From: DATAQC01 sp038238185
GTDB lineage: Bacteria > Actinomycetota > Acidimicrobiia > Acidimicrobiales > AC-14
Direction: 5' to 3'
DNA: 64,000 nt
Assembly (NCBI GenBank): GCA_038238185.1
Contig: JBBRXY010000004.1
Location: 14,126-78,125, forward strand
Both the position numbers and the translations under genes were made by a program. The notes below the pieces were generated by a model. It was not told the origin of the DNA and searched no databases. It saw only the letters and a program-made list of their open reading frames with translations. Positions 23,020-31,954 of this stretch are shown here, piece after piece (position 1 is the stretch's first letter; the number at the start of each line of letters is the position of its first letter).

Positions 23020-25500
23020 ATGGCGGCTATGGAACGAGCCCAGCAGTCCGTTCTGGCGCAGAAGACTGCCGGGGTGCAGGCACGGGCGCGCGAGATTCCC
23101 ATCGAGGCGTGGATCACCCTTGCGGTGGTGGCCGCGGCGGTGATCTTCACCTTCTTCCAGCTCCAGCCGAGGCTGCTCCTCACCAACTCCACGCCGGCCG
23201 GCGGCGACACCGGAGCCCACGTCTGGGGTCCCGATTTCCTGCGCCACCACGTGCTTCCCCATTTCCGCCTCACCGGGTGGGCTCCCTCGTGGTACGCAGG
23301 GTTCCCGGCCTACGTTTTCTATTTTCCGCTGCCGGCCCTCCTGATCGCCTTCCTGAGTTTCGTCCTGCCCTACGGGATCGCCTTCAAGCTCGTCACGGTT
23401 GCCGGTGTTCTCACCCTGCCCGTGGCCGCCTGGGCGTTCGGGCGCCTGTCGGGCATGCGCTTCCCGGGTCCGGCCCTGTTGGCGGTGGCGACCGTCCCCT
23501 TCCTGTTCTATTCGGGGTTCTCCAGTAGCAGCGGCAGCTGGAGCTACACCATCTATGGGGGCAACATCGCCTCCACGCTGGCCGGCGAGTTCTCGTTCTC
23601 GGTGAGCCTGTCGTTGGCCCTGGTGTTCCTCGGCGTGTTCGCCCGCAGCCTCGACACGGGCAAGTACCGGATCTGGGCCGCGGTGCTCCTAACCCTCACC
23701 GGGCTCAGCCACCTCCTTCCCACCCTTTTCGCGGTGGCCGGGGCCCTGGTGCTGCTGGCCCTGCGGCCGAGCGTCGCCCGGGCCAAGTTGGCGGCCATCG
23801 TCCTCACCATCGGGGCCCTGCTGGCGGCTTTCTGGAGCATCCCCTTCCTGTTCCGCCTGCCCTACAGCAACAACATGGGTTGGGAGAAGCTCACCGACTA
23901 CCACAAGAACCTCGTTCCCACGAATATCAAGTGGCTGGCCCTGCTGGCTCTGGCCGGGGCGATCGCGTCGGTGGCGTTGCGGCGGCGCACGGGCTCGGCC
24001 ATCACCGCGCTGGCGGTGCTCTCGGGACTGGTGTTCAGGTACGGCCCCCAGGCCCGACTCTGGAACGCCCGGGCCCTGCCCTTCTGGTACCTGTGCGTCT
24101 TCCTGCTGGCCGGCGTCGCCGTGGCCGAAGGCGCCCGCGGCCTCGCTCGCCTGCTTGCCCGAGGACCCGATCAATCGTCGAGACAGGTCGGCCTGGTCAC
24201 CCCGGTCGTCGCCGCCCTCGTGGCGTGGGTCTTCGTGGCCGGACCGCTCGGCGTGCTGCCGGGCTGGGCTCCCAAGCCGCCGAGCCCGGAGTCGACCTTC
24301 ATCTCCTCGTGGGCCAAGTGGAACTACAGCGGCTACGAGGGCAAGCCCGCCTACCCGGAATACAAGGGGATCATTGACACCATGGCCCAGGTGGGGCGCA
24401 CGAACGGGTGCGGGCGGGCCCACTGGGAGTACGAGTCGTCCCTCGACCGTTTCGGCACGCCCATGGCCCTCATGCTCCTGCCCTACTGGACCAACGGCTG
24501 CATCGGCTCCATGGAGGGTCTCTACTTCGAGTCGTCGGCCACCGTGCCCTACCACTTCCTGTCGGCGGCCGAGCTGGCCAAGGCTCCGTCCAACCCCATG
24601 CGCGACCTGCCCTACCGCAGCCTCGATGTGAACCGCGGCGTCCGCGACCTCCAACTCCTCGGGTCGAGGTACTACCTGGCGTTCTCGCCCGAGGCCGTGA
24701 GCCAGGCGAAGGCCAACCCCAGCCTGCACGAGATCGCCCAGACCGGCGTCGAAGGCAAGTCGTGGCACGTGTTCGAGGTGGCGGGAGCGGCGTTGGTGAC
24801 CCCGCTGGCGTTCAAGCCCAACGTGGTCACCGGCAAGAAGATCGGTTCCAAGGAGTGGTTGGGTCTCTCCGTCGACTGGTTCAACGACCCCACCCGCGGC
24901 GATGTACCTCTCGCCGCCTCCGGCCCCAAGGACTGGCCCCGGGTGGAAGTCACCTCCAAGAAGGCCCCGCCGCAGGCCGGTTCCAAGAAGATCGGCACCG
25001 ACATCTCGGTGGCCCAGCCGAAGCTGGAGCCGGTGGTCCCCACCCAGGTCCGCAATATCCGCGAGGGCGACGACAGCCTTACCTTCGACGTCGACAAAAT
25101 CGGGTCACCCGTGCTGGTGAAGGTCTCCTATTTCCCGAACTGGAAGGCATCGGGGGCCAAGGGGCCTTGGCGGGTCACCCCCAACCTCATGGTCGTGATC
25201 CCAACGTCGAAGCACGTGAGCCTGCACTACGGGTACACGCCGGTCGACGTCGGGGGATGGCTGCTGACCTTCGTGGGTATCGGGCTGATCGTCGTCGTCC
25301 GACGCCATCCGATGGTGATCGGCGACGGTCTCGGCGAGCTCGAACCCGGCGACCCGTTGCCCGCGGACCCGGGCCCTGCCGGCGACGAGGAGTACCAACC
25401 GGTCCCTGCCGGTGTCTCCCGGGCGCCGATCGGAGCCGGGCGGCGCGACTGGTCGGCCCCGTTCGGGCGAGCCGCGCCCGGGTCACAACCCGGCTCCTGA
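23020..25500 (+). CDS. Large polytopic membrane protein, PTPS-related / YfhO-like GT-C type
   Basis: About 826 residues with roughly a dozen helices and a large C-terminal extracytoplasmic domain before a last helix (VDVGGWLLTFVGIGLIVVV). The first loop holds GGDTGAHVWGPDF and WAPSWYAGFPAYVFYFPLP, the pattern of the 6-pyruvoyl-tetrahydropterin-synthase-related membrane family (PF10131), which are GT-C-like proteins and not pterin enzymes. ATG 23020 is the first start close to the membrane region. TTG 22912 could add 36 residues. It is divergent from the egt operon. Its likely role is glycan assembly, with the substrate unknown. Confidence 0.75.
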   Translation: MAAMERAQQSVLAQKTAGVQARAREIPIEAWITLAVVAAAVIFTFFQLQPRLLLTNSTPAGGDTGAHVWGPDFLRHHVLPHFRLTGWAPSWYAGFPAYVFYFPLPALLIAFLSFVLPYGIAFKLVTVAGVLTLPVAAWAFGRLSGMRFPGPALLAVATVPFLFYSGFSSSSGSWSYTIYGGNIASTLAGEFSFSVSLSLALVFLGVFARSLDTGKYRIWAAVLLTLTGLSHLLPTLFAVAGALVLLALRPSVARAKLAAIVLTIGALLAAFWSIPFLFRLPYSNNMGWEKLTDYHKNLVPTNIKWLALLALAGAIASVALRRRTGSAITALAVLSGLVFRYGPQARLWNARALPFWYLCVFLLAGVAVAEGARGLARLLARGPDQSSRQVGLVTPVVAALVAWVFVAGPLGVLPGWAPKPPSPESTFISSWAKWNYSGYEGKPAYPEYKGIIDTMAQVGRTNGCGRAHWEYESSLDRFGTPMALMLLPYWTNGCIGSMEGLYFESSATVPYHFLSAAELAKAPSNPMRDLPYRSLDVNRGVRDLQLLGSRYYLAFSPEAVSQAKANPSLHEIAQTGVEGKSWHVFEVAGAALVTPLAFKPNVVTGKKIGSKEWLGLSVDWFNDPTRGDVPLAASGPKDWPRVEVTSKKAPPQAGSKKIGTDISVAQPKLEPVVPTQVRNIREGDDSLTFDVDKIGSPVLVKVSYFPNWKASGAKGPWRVTPNLMVVIPTSKHVSLHYGYTPVDVGGWLLTFVGIGLIVVVRRHPMVIGDGLGELEPGDPLPADPGPAGDEEYQPVPAGVSRAPIGAGRRDWSAPFGRAAPGSQPGS

Positions 25501-25524
25501 GCACTCCGGTATCCAGGCGGGCAT

Positions 25525-25530
25525 TACCGT
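25525..25530 (+). promoter_or_regulatory. -10 box for leaderless GT39-type gene
   Basis: TACCGT ends six bases before the GTG at 25537, the spacing seen at other leaderless genes in the window. Confidence 0.5.
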
Positions 25531-25536
25531 GCTCGC

Positions 25537-27147
25537 GTGCATCTCGAGTACCAGGACGACGCTGGCCCCCGTGACCGCGACGATGAGCATTCCCCTCCGG
25601 CAGGCGGAAAGATGGGGTCGACGCCGGACGTGACCGACCCCCGCGTGGGTCGGGTCACCGTCTGGAAGGTCCTGGTTGCGGCGGTGGTGGTCATCGGCGT
25701 AGTCGGACGGTTCACCGCCGACTCCCACCTGTGGCTCGACGAGGCGTTATCGGTGAACATCGCCCGCCTTCCGCTCCGCCGGCTTCCCGACGCCCTCCGC
25801 CACGACGGTGCACCGCCGCTTTACTACGTGCTGTTGCACGGGTGGATGAAGGTCTTCGGGACGGGCACTATCGCCGTGCGGGCGCTCTCGGGAGTGTTCG
25901 CAGTGGCGGCCCTGCCCTTCATGTGGATCGCCGGCCGTCGTCTCGGAGGCAGGCGGGTGGCTGTAACTGCGCTGGTGCTGCTGGCCGTCTCACCGTTCGC
26001 GGTGCGCTACGGCACCGAGGCCCGCATGTACTCGATCATGACGCTGCTGGCCCTGCTCGGTTGGCTGGCTCTCGGCGACCTGCTCCAGCGATTCACGTGG
26101 CCCCGGGCCGTCGCCGTGTCGGTCCTCACCGGGCTACTGCTCCTGACCCACTACTGGTCGTTGTACCTCCTGGTCGTCGCCGGCGCCTTCGTGGCCCGAC
26201 GCGCCCTTCGGGGCCCAGGCCGGGACGAGGCTCGCCGGGCAGGTCTGGCCCTGGCCGTCGGATGCCTCGCGTTCCTCCCCTGGCTGCCGGTATTTGTCTT
26301 CCAGGTCGCCCACACCGGTACCCCCTGGGCCGGGAGGCCCGATGTCCGGATCCTGTTCGACACCGTTTTCCAGTTCTCCGGCGGCCTCTGGGACCCGGGC
26401 TTCATTCTCGGCGTCCTGTCCTGGCTGCTCATCGTCATCGCCCTTCTGGGCCGGCCCATCGACGGCCGCCGCATCGAGCTCGACCTCCATACCCGCCCCG
26501 ACGCCCGGGTCCTGGCGATCGTGGGCTTCGGCACCCTCGCCGTGGCCTTCGTGGCGGGAGTCGTGGGCCAGTCGGGCTTCTCCGTGCGTTACGCCGCTGT
26601 GCTGTTTCCGTTTGTCCTGCTCCTCGTGGCCCTGGGCATCACCAGGTTCACCGATCCCCGGGTGTTCCGTGGGGTCATCGCCGCATGTGTCGTCCTCAGT
26701 GTCATCGCCACCGCGCCCAACGTCTTCGGTGACCGCACCACCGCAGCCAAGGTTGCCGCGCTGCTGCGGGCCGATGCTCGACCCGGTGACGTGGTGGCCT
26801 ACTGCCCCGACCAGCTGGGCCCGGCGGTGAGCCGAATGCTGGGCGACCGGGACCTGGTGCAGATCCCGTTCCCTCGCGGCGGTTCACCCGATCGGGTCGA
26901 TTGGGTCGACTACGCCCAGCGCAACCACGCGGCCACGACGGTGCCGTTCACCCAGATGTTGCTGGACCGGGCCGGGCCCGACCACACCGTCTGGTTGGTG
27001 TGGTCGCCCAACTATCTGACGTTCGGAACCAAGTGCACCGCCCTCAGCGACCGCCTGCAAGCGGCCCGGCCCGATATGAAGAGGGTGTTGACCATCAAGA
27101 CCGAGTACTTCGAGCACCCCGGCCTCATTCGTTACCGGCCGGGATGA
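25537..27147 (+). CDS. GT39/ArnT-type membrane glycosyltransferase
   Basis: A 536-residue protein with about eleven helices. The first loop has the GT-C aspartate motif DSHLWLDEALSV and the second conserved region HDGAPPLYYVLLHGW, followed by RYGTEARMYSI, all typical of PMT/ArnT-like enzymes that use polyprenyl-phosphate sugars. GTG 25537 is supported by a -10 box six bases upstream. ATG 25612 after GGCGGAAAG is the alternative. Its stop overlaps the next gene (ATGA), so the two form an operon. Confidence 0.82.
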   Translation: MHLEYQDDAGPRDRDDEHSPPAGGKMGSTPDVTDPRVGRVTVWKVLVAAVVVIGVVGRFTADSHLWLDEALSVNIARLPLRRLPDALRHDGAPPLYYVLLHGWMKVFGTGTIAVRALSGVFAVAALPFMWIAGRRLGGRRVAVTALVLLAVSPFAVRYGTEARMYSIMTLLALLGWLALGDLLQRFTWPRAVAVSVLTGLLLLTHYWSLYLLVVAGAFVARRALRGPGRDEARRAGLALAVGCLAFLPWLPVFVFQVAHTGTPWAGRPDVRILFDTVFQFSGGLWDPGFILGVLSWLLIVIALLGRPIDGRRIELDLHTRPDARVLAIVGFGTLAVAFVAGVVGQSGFSVRYAAVLFPFVLLLVALGITRFTDPRVFRGVIAACVVLSVIATAPNVFGDRTTAAKVAALLRADARPGDVVAYCPDQLGPAVSRMLGDRDLVQIPFPRGGSPDRVDWVDYAQRNHAATTVPFTQMLLDRAGPDHTVWLVWSPNYLTFGTKCTALSDRLQAARPDMKRVLTIKTEYFEHPGLIRYRPG

Positions 27148-28361
27148 GCCTCGTCGGCGGGCGCCACCCCGGCCGTTCTGGTCAGGGTTCGGGGGGTCCT
27201 GGCCCCCAGAAACGTGACCGGAACGGTAAGCCTGGTGGCGGGCGGGACTGGGCAGCGGTGCGGGCCGACGTGCGGGCTGCCCTTCCCGGCTGGCTCGTGG
27301 CCCGCGTGGTGGTGCTCGGTGCCCTGCTCCTGGCCCACGTGATAGCGGCCAAGGTCGACCGCCAGGTTCCGGGGTTCTCGTCGCGACTGAACCGGGGCCT
27401 GCTCTCGTGGGACGGCCGTTGGTACTTCGACATCGCCCATCGGGGCTATGGCGCCCTTCCCGACGAGAGCCTTCGTTTCTTCCCGCTCTACCCCCTGGTC
27501 GGGTGGGTGCTGGCGCCGTTGTTCGCCGGTCATGTCGGGGCCGCCCTGCTGGTGTTGTCGAACCTGGCCGCGCTGGCGTTGGGCGCTCTCGTCCACCGCC
27601 TGTGCCTGGTGGAGACGGGCGACGGCGCTCTGGCTCGCCGGGCGGCCTGGTTCGTCGCCCTGGCTCCGCCGTTGTTCGTGATGGTGATGGGGTACGGGGA
27701 GCCCATCGCCCTGGCCCTGTCGGTGGCGTGCGTCTGGGCCCTTCGGAGACAGCGATGGGGCTGGGCCGCGGCCGCAGGTCTCCTCGCCGGGCTCACCCGT
27801 CCCGTCGGGCTCGTCCTCGCCGTGCCTGCGGCTGTGGAGGCCGCCCGGGGCTTGCGGGGTGTCAGGGGCCGGGAGCTGGCGGCGAGAGCACTCGCCGTGG
27901 CCGCTCCGGCCCTGGGCGCCGGTTCGTTCCTCCTGTGGGTCTGGGCTCGTTTCGGCGACGCCCTGCTGCCCCTGAGCGTGCAGAACCGGACCTACCTGCG
28001 TGGGGGTTTCATGGACCCGGTCTCCACCCTGTTCCGTTCCACGGCCAACGTGTTCGACGGCAAACCCGGCCTCAACGCCATGCATCTGCCGTGGGTGGTG
28101 ATCGTCGTCGCCCTCACGGTGGTCGTCTGTCTTCGATGGCCGGCTGCCTACGGCGCCTATGCGGTGGCCTCGCTGGTCCTGACCCTGTCGGCCCGGAACC
28201 TGGGGTCGTTCGAGCGCTACAGCTTCGGAGCCTTCCCGGTGGTCCTCGCCCTGGCCACGATCACCGCCCGGCCCTGGGCGGAACGGGCGCTCCTCACTGT
28301 CTGTTCCGCCACCATGGCCGCCTACGCCACCCTCGCCTTCCTCTTGTACTACGTCCCGTAG
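27144..28361 (+). CDS. PIG-V-like mannosyltransferase family membrane protein
   Basis: A 405-residue membrane protein with about nine helices. The loop motif LLSWDGRWYFDIAHRGY and the following FFPLYPLVGWVLAP are the signature of the PIG-V / GPI-mannosyltransferase II-like family, which in actinobacteria includes polyprenyl-phosphate-mannose-dependent enzymes. A basic Gly-rich N-terminal tail precedes the first helix. The ATG overlaps the stop of the GT39-type gene, suggesting joint action on one glycan. Confidence 0.82.
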   Translation: MSLVGGRHPGRSGQGSGGPGPQKRDRNGKPGGGRDWAAVRADVRAALPGWLVARVVVLGALLLAHVIAAKVDRQVPGFSSRLNRGLLSWDGRWYFDIAHRGYGALPDESLRFFPLYPLVGWVLAPLFAGHVGAALLVLSNLAALALGALVHRLCLVETGDGALARRAAWFVALAPPLFVMVMGYGEPIALALSVACVWALRRQRWGWAAAAGLLAGLTRPVGLVLAVPAAVEAARGLRGVRGRELAARALAVAAPALGAGSFLLWVWARFGDALLPLSVQNRTYLRGGFMDPVSTLFRSTANVFDGKPGLNAMHLPWVVIVVALTVVVCLRWPAAYGAYAVASLVLTLSARNLGSFERYSFGAFPVVLALATITARPWAERALLTVCSATMAAYATLAFLLYYVP

Positions 28362-28373
28362 CGCGCGCCGATG

Positions 28374-28398
28374 ACACCTCAGGGTGTATCATGGTGTA
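28374..28398 (+). promoter_or_regulatory. Promoter/operator of vapBC locus 1
   Basis: TATCAT at 28387-28392 ends six bases before the vapB GTG. It lies in an imperfect inverted repeat (ATGACACC and GGTGTATCAT), the usual place for binding by the antitoxin or the VapBC complex. Confidence 0.5.
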
Positions 28399-28611
28399 GT
28401 GAGCCGGACGAACATCGAGATCGACGAGCGGCTGGTCCAGGAAGTGATGCATCGCTATGGGCTTGGATCCAAGCGTGCGGCCGTCGATCTCGCTCTGCGC
28501 CGGCTGGTCGGCGAGCCGATGAGCCGGGACGAAGCGCTCGCCATGGAGGGCACCGGTTGGGATGCGGACTTGGCCGACCTTCGACACGACTTTCCTGCCG
28601 TCCCTGCGTGA
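28399..28611 (+). CDS. vapB: VapB-type antitoxin (locus 1)
   Basis: A 70-residue antitoxin with a ribbon-helix-helix-like N-terminus (RTNIEIDERLVQEVMHRYG, then KRAAVDLALRRLV) that would bind operator DNA. A C-terminal tail (GTGWDADLADLRHDF) would wrap the toxin. The start is GTG 28399, six bases after the -10 box. The stop overlaps the toxin GTG by four bases, the normal VapBC arrangement. Confidence 0.88.
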   Translation: MSRTNIEIDERLVQEVMHRYGLGSKRAAVDLALRRLVGEPMSRDEALAMEGTGWDADLADLRHDFPAVPA

Positions 28612-29018
28612 CGCTGGTCGACACCTCGGCGTGGATCGAGTACCTCCGCGCTACCCACAGCCCCGCCCATGAAGCGCTGCGCCACCTGATCCGTGTGGAC
28701 GCAGAGCTCCAGACAACCGAGGTCGTTGTCATGGAGGTGCTCGCCGGCGGTCGGGACGACGAACACCTTGACCGTTTGCGTGGTCTGCTCGCCCGCTGCG
28801 AGCTGCTCCCCGTCAGAGGCCTCGACGACTACGAGCGAGCCGCGTCTCTCTATCGGGAGTGCCGGCGGGCCGGCGACACGGTACGCGCCCTGACCGACTG
28901 CGTGATCGGTGCCGTGGCGCTGCGAACCGACGTCGACGTGTTGCACGCCGACCGGGACTTCGACGTCCTCGCCCGACACACGGGACTTCGGATCCACGCC
29001 ATGCCAGGACGCGCCTGA
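28608..29018 (+). CDS. vapC: VapC-type PIN-domain ribonuclease toxin (locus 1)
   Basis: A 136-residue PIN domain. Acidic residues that bind Mg are seen in LVDTSAWIEY (D5), VVMEVLAGG, LTDCVIGAVAL and LHADRDFDVLA, so it is expected to be an active endoribonuclease neutralised by the upstream VapB. Target RNA is unknown. Confidence 0.9.
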   Translation: MTLVDTSAWIEYLRATHSPAHEALRHLIRVDAELQTTEVVVMEVLAGGRDDEHLDRLRGLLARCELLPVRGLDDYERAASLYRECRRAGDTVRALTDCVIGAVALRTDVDVLHADRDFDVLARHTGLRIHAMPGRA

Positions 29019-29147
29019 TCTCAGCGAGTGCGTTTACCTCCTGGCCGTGGTCGCCTACGGGCCCGAAGCGATCCGCTGACGCAGGTCCGAGAGTGCTGGC
29101 TCATCGTGCGGGATGCGATAAGGCTTCTGGCCCGAATGCATAGCTGG
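29019..29147. other. Intergenic region without recognised features
   Basis: The 129 bases between vapC and the converging nuclease gene show no credible gene, tRNA or strong hairpin. Confidence 0.5.
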
Positions 29148-30125
29148 TCACACGTTGAACTCGCACCACAGGGGCATGTGGTCTGACAGGCGCCAGCTCA
29201 CGGCCCGGCGGTCGAGCTCGGGGTACACGTGGGGCACGAAGTCGAAGCCCCCGGCCCGCCCTGTCGGTTCGAGGGTCAGCATGGGTTTGCCGTCGGCGCC
29301 GGCGAACCAGGCGATCTGGTCGTAGAAACCCTTCGCCTTCTCGAAGATGGTGCGGGGAACGTCGTTGAGGGCGGCGGCGGGCTGGAGGCCCGTCGACGTG
29401 AATGCCTGGTACGCCCCGTCGCCGGCCCGGTCGATGTTGAAGTCGCCGAGGGCGATGAGGTTCTGGCCCCACGATTCGATCTCGCTCGCCCAGTTGGCCA
29501 CCCAAGTGGCGATGCCCCGCAGCTCGGGAAGGCGGTCGCCGGGGACCTTGCCCCAGGTGACGTGCAGGGTGACAAGGATGAAGGTCTGGCCTCCGGAGAC
29601 GAAGCTCACCGCGTAAGGGGTGCGGGCGAACTGGCGGACGAGGTCGCCGGCGCCGGCCATCTTGATGTCCTCGTCGCTCAGCACCAGCTCGCATGCCAGG
29701 CCGGACAGCTTCACCCGCCGGTTGTCGAAGACGAAGGCCAGACGTTCGTCGTTCCCGGCGCTGCCGCGGGTGGTATCGGTGAGGATGAAGCTCCAGTGGG
29801 GCCCGAGGGCCTGCATCATGTGGCGGAGGCAACGAAGGTTCCCTTTGACCTCCTGGATGGCCAGCACGTCGAAATGCGACACGATCTCGGTGATGAGCGC
29901 CAGTGACCTCAGGTCGCGCTTCGGGCCCTTGCCGTCGCCGCCCGTCCAGGTGTCGGCGAGGTCGCCGAAGGCCCGGATGTTCCAGGTGCCGATGACCAGG
30001 TTGCGGTCGAGCTTCTTAGATGGGAGCTCGGCCTTGACGGCGGCGCCCAGGGCGGCCACTTCGCGGGCCACCGTCTTCGGCATGACCGGCTTGGCTTTGC
30101 GCCCTACGGGCTTGGCTGTGGGCAC
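29148..30125 (-). CDS. Endonuclease/exonuclease/phosphatase (EEP) family protein
   Basis: A 325-residue EEP-fold hydrolase. The conserved metal and catalytic motifs are all present: IGTWNIRAFG (Asn), AIQEVKGN (Glu), LVTLHVTWG, the DxN motif in ALGDFNIDRAG and the final SDHMPLWCEF (Asp-His). No signal peptide is seen, only a Lys/Pro/Ala-rich N-terminus, so it is probably intracellular and may act on DNA or a phosphodiester metabolite. The 72-bp gap to the divergent SRAP gene has TAGGAT on its strand. Confidence 0.85.
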   Translation of the reverse strand: MPTAKPVGRKAKPVMPKTVAREVAALGAAVKAELPSKKLDRNLVIGTWNIRAFGDLADTWTGGDGKGPKRDLRSLALITEIVSHFDVLAIQEVKGNLRCLRHMMQALGPHWSFILTDTTRGSAGNDERLAFVFDNRRVKLSGLACELVLSDEDIKMAGAGDLVRQFARTPYAVSFVSGGQTFILVTLHVTWGKVPGDRLPELRGIATWVANWASEIESWGQNLIALGDFNIDRAGDGAYQAFTSTGLQPAAALNDVPRTIFEKAKGFYDQIAWFAGADGKPMLTLEPTGRAGGFDFVPHVYPELDRRAVSWRLSDHMPLWCEFNV

Positions 30126-30197
30126 GGCCTGCCTCTCCGGCGCGTGCGTCGGACGCGCGCCGGTTCGATCCTACGGCGCCGCCCGGGTCGTCGGCTG

Positions 30198-30965
30198 ATG
30201 TGCGGGCGGGTGGTGGCGGCCAGCACTCGTGACCTGTTGGCTGCCGAGCTGGGGGTCGACGACGTGGTCGGCGCCGATCTCGGGCGGCGCTGGAACGTGG
30301 CCCCCACCGACCTGCTCTACGCCGTGGCCGGCTCCGTGCCCGAAAGGAATGACGGCCGAAGTCGACAGGGCCACGTCAGGCGCCGGCTGGGCACGATGAG
30401 GTGGGGCCTCGTCCCGTCGTGGGCGAAAGATCCGGCGTCGGGACCTCGGCCCATCAACGCCAGGATGGAGAGCCTGGTCGACCGCCCCCACTTCGCCGGC
30501 GCCCTGGCCAACCGGCGTTGCCTCGTCCCCGTCGACGGCTTCTACGAGTGGGGTCCCGGGCCCGATGGCATTCGCCGGCCCCACTTCCTGGCTCCGCCCG
30601 ATGGCTCGGTGCTGGCCATCGCCGCCATCTGGGACCGCTGGTGCGGGTCCGATGCCGAACCGCGTGGCCCGAGCGGCCCACCGAGCGGGGCGATGGTGTC
30701 CTGCGCCGTGGTCACTACCGAGGCGAACGACGACGTCGCCTCCCTCCACGACCGGATGCCGGCGTGCCTCGAGCGAGGCGATTGGGACGAATGGCTCGAT
30801 CCCACCAATCGTGACGAGGCGGCTCTCTTAGATCTTCTCCGGACCCCGCCGCCCGGTCGCCTCGTCTCCCGTCCCGTGAGCCGTCTGGTCAACAGCACGG
30901 CCAACGACGGCCCCGAGCTGCTGGGCGATCCTGAACCCGAGCCCCCGTCCCTCTTTCCGGCCTGA
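30198..30965 (+). CDS. SRAP (YedK/HMCES-like) abasic-site processing protein
   Basis: HMCES/YedK proteins shield abasic sites in single-stranded DNA by forming a covalent thiazolidine through Cys2. Here Cys2 is exact (MCGRVV), which fixes ATG 30198. Family motifs follow: RRWNVAPTD, MRWGLVPSWAKD, INARMESL, CLVPVDGFYEW and a late LHDRMPACL. A Gly/Pro/Ser insert (PRGPSGPPSGAM) comes from a copy of the dispersed GPSG element. The gene faces away from the EEP nuclease, a fitting DNA-repair neighbour, although a functional link is inferred. Confidence 0.93.
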   Translation: MCGRVVAASTRDLLAAELGVDDVVGADLGRRWNVAPTDLLYAVAGSVPERNDGRSRQGHVRRRLGTMRWGLVPSWAKDPASGPRPINARMESLVDRPHFAGALANRRCLVPVDGFYEWGPGPDGIRRPHFLAPPDGSVLAIAAIWDRWCGSDAEPRGPSGPPSGAMVSCAVVTTEANDDVASLHDRMPACLERGDWDEWLDPTNRDEAALLDLLRTPPPGRLVSRPVSRLVNSTANDGPELLGDPEPEPPSLFPA

Positions 30966-30971
30966 ACCGCT

Positions 30972-31024
30972 CTCGTTCCGGTCACGTTCGGTCGGTCAGG
31001 CCTGCCGAAACGTGACGGAACGAG
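30972..31024. terminator. Long bidirectional hairpin terminator
   Basis: CTCGTTCCGGTCACGTTCGG pairs with CCGAAACGTGACGGAACGAG with two small bulges and a short loop, between the converging SRAP and GT2 genes. It lacks a clear T run. Confidence 0.75.
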
Positions 31025-31033
31025 GGGAAGGCC

Positions 31034-31939
31034 TCAGTGGCCCTCGCGCCAGAGGGCGATGCGGAGGCGGGTCAGGCCCCGCAAGGTGCGGGGGATACGG
31101 CGGAAGATCGAGGTACGGGAGGGGCGACGCTCCTCGACGGTGACCCCGATCTCCACGGCCCGGAGGCCCTGGCGCTCGGCCCGAAGGACGAGCTCGGTGT
31201 CGAAAAGGTCGGTGCCGAACCGGCACGCCCGGGCCAGCTCGACCAGTGGCTCGCGCCGCAGCACCTTCATGCCATGGGTGTCCGACACCCCCAGGCCGAA
31301 CCCCGTCCGCAGGACCAGGGCGAAGACCGACGTCACCGTGCGCCGGGTCCACGGCCGGGTGTCGACGGCACCGGCACCCCTCTTGCTCGCCACCACAATG
31401 GTCGGCCCGTCCGGGTCGGCGATCACGACGAGCGCCCGGTCCAGGAACCCGAGGTCGAAATAGTCCACGTCGAAGATGGCCACGATGTCGCCGCGCGCCA
31501 CGAGGAAGCCCTCCCGCAGGGCCAGCCCGTAGTCGGCCTGGCCGAGCGACAGGGACCGAACCTCCGGGTACTCGGCCTCGAGGCCCTTGGCCACGTCGAC
31601 GGTGGTATCGGTGGACCCGTTCTCGACGATGACGATCTCGAACTCCTGGGCGCGGGAGCGCAGACCGGCGGCGACCTCGCCGACGGCCGAGCGCAACCAG
31701 TCCTCCTCGTCATGAGCGGGCATCACCACCGAGAGCAGCTTTGGTCCTTCCCGGCAGGGTGCGGGTCCCGCCTTGGGTTCGTCGGTCGGCCGTGCCGCAG
31801 GTCTGCGGTCGAAGGAATCGTAAGGGAGTCCGGGCAACCGGCGCAGCCGCTCGGGCCGGGTATCCCGCTCAGCCGCCGGCCGCTCGGGGCCGGGTATCCC
31901 GCTCAGCCGCCGGCCGCTCGGGCCCGGCGACACCGCCAA
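31034..31939 (-). CDS. Family 2 glycosyltransferase (polyprenol-phosphate type, soluble)
   Basis: A GT2 enzyme with LLSVVMPAHDEEDWL, VENGSTDTT, the DxD motif in AIFDVDYFDLG and a helical C-terminus without membrane segments, similar to dolichyl-phosphate-mannose synthase-like proteins. The first 35 residues derive from three tandem copies of the GPSG-type repeat, so the true start may be TTG 31837. From the outermost TTG it would lie only 15 bases from the divergent manB start. It could supply lipid-linked sugar to the nearby GT-C enzymes. Confidence 0.75.
   Translation of the reverse strand: MAVSPGPSGRRLSGIPGPERPAAERDTRPERLRRLPGLPYDSFDRRPAARPTDEPKAGPAPCREGPKLLSVVMPAHDEEDWLRSAVGEVAAGLRSRAQEFEIVIVENGSTDTTVDVAKGLEAEYPEVRSLSLGQADYGLALREGFLVARGDIVAIFDVDYFDLGFLDRALVVIADPDGPTIVVASKRGAGAVDTRPWTRRTVTSVFALVLRTGFGLGVSDTHGMKVLRREPLVELARACRFGTDLFDTELVLRAERQGLRAVEIGVTVEERRPSRTSIFRRIPRTLRGLTRLRIALWREGH
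31850..31926 (-). repeat. Tandem GPSG-type repeats between GT2 gene and manB (locus 5)
   Basis: Three units of about 34 bp in minus orientation share CCCGAGCGGCC and GCTGAGCGGGATACC with the 30-bp repeats at 3644-3736. They lie in or just before the 5' end of the GT2 gene. Confidence 0.8.
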
Positions 31940-31940
31940 C

Positions 31941-31946
31941 TAGTGT
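31941..31946 (+). promoter_or_regulatory. -10 box for leaderless manB
   Basis: TAGTGT ends eight bases before the manB GTG at 31955, in the short space between divergent genes. Confidence 0.45.
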
Positions 31947-31954
31947 GGAGCGTC

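Noticed and set aside
23020..25500. Pterin biosynthesis enzyme
   Set aside because: The family name mentions pyruvoyl-tetrahydropterin synthase, but the protein is a polytopic GT-C-like membrane protein with none of the synthase metal ligands.
29019..29147. tRNA gene after vapC
   Set aside because: No cloverleaf or conserved T-loop sequence could be formed. The same held in other gaps.
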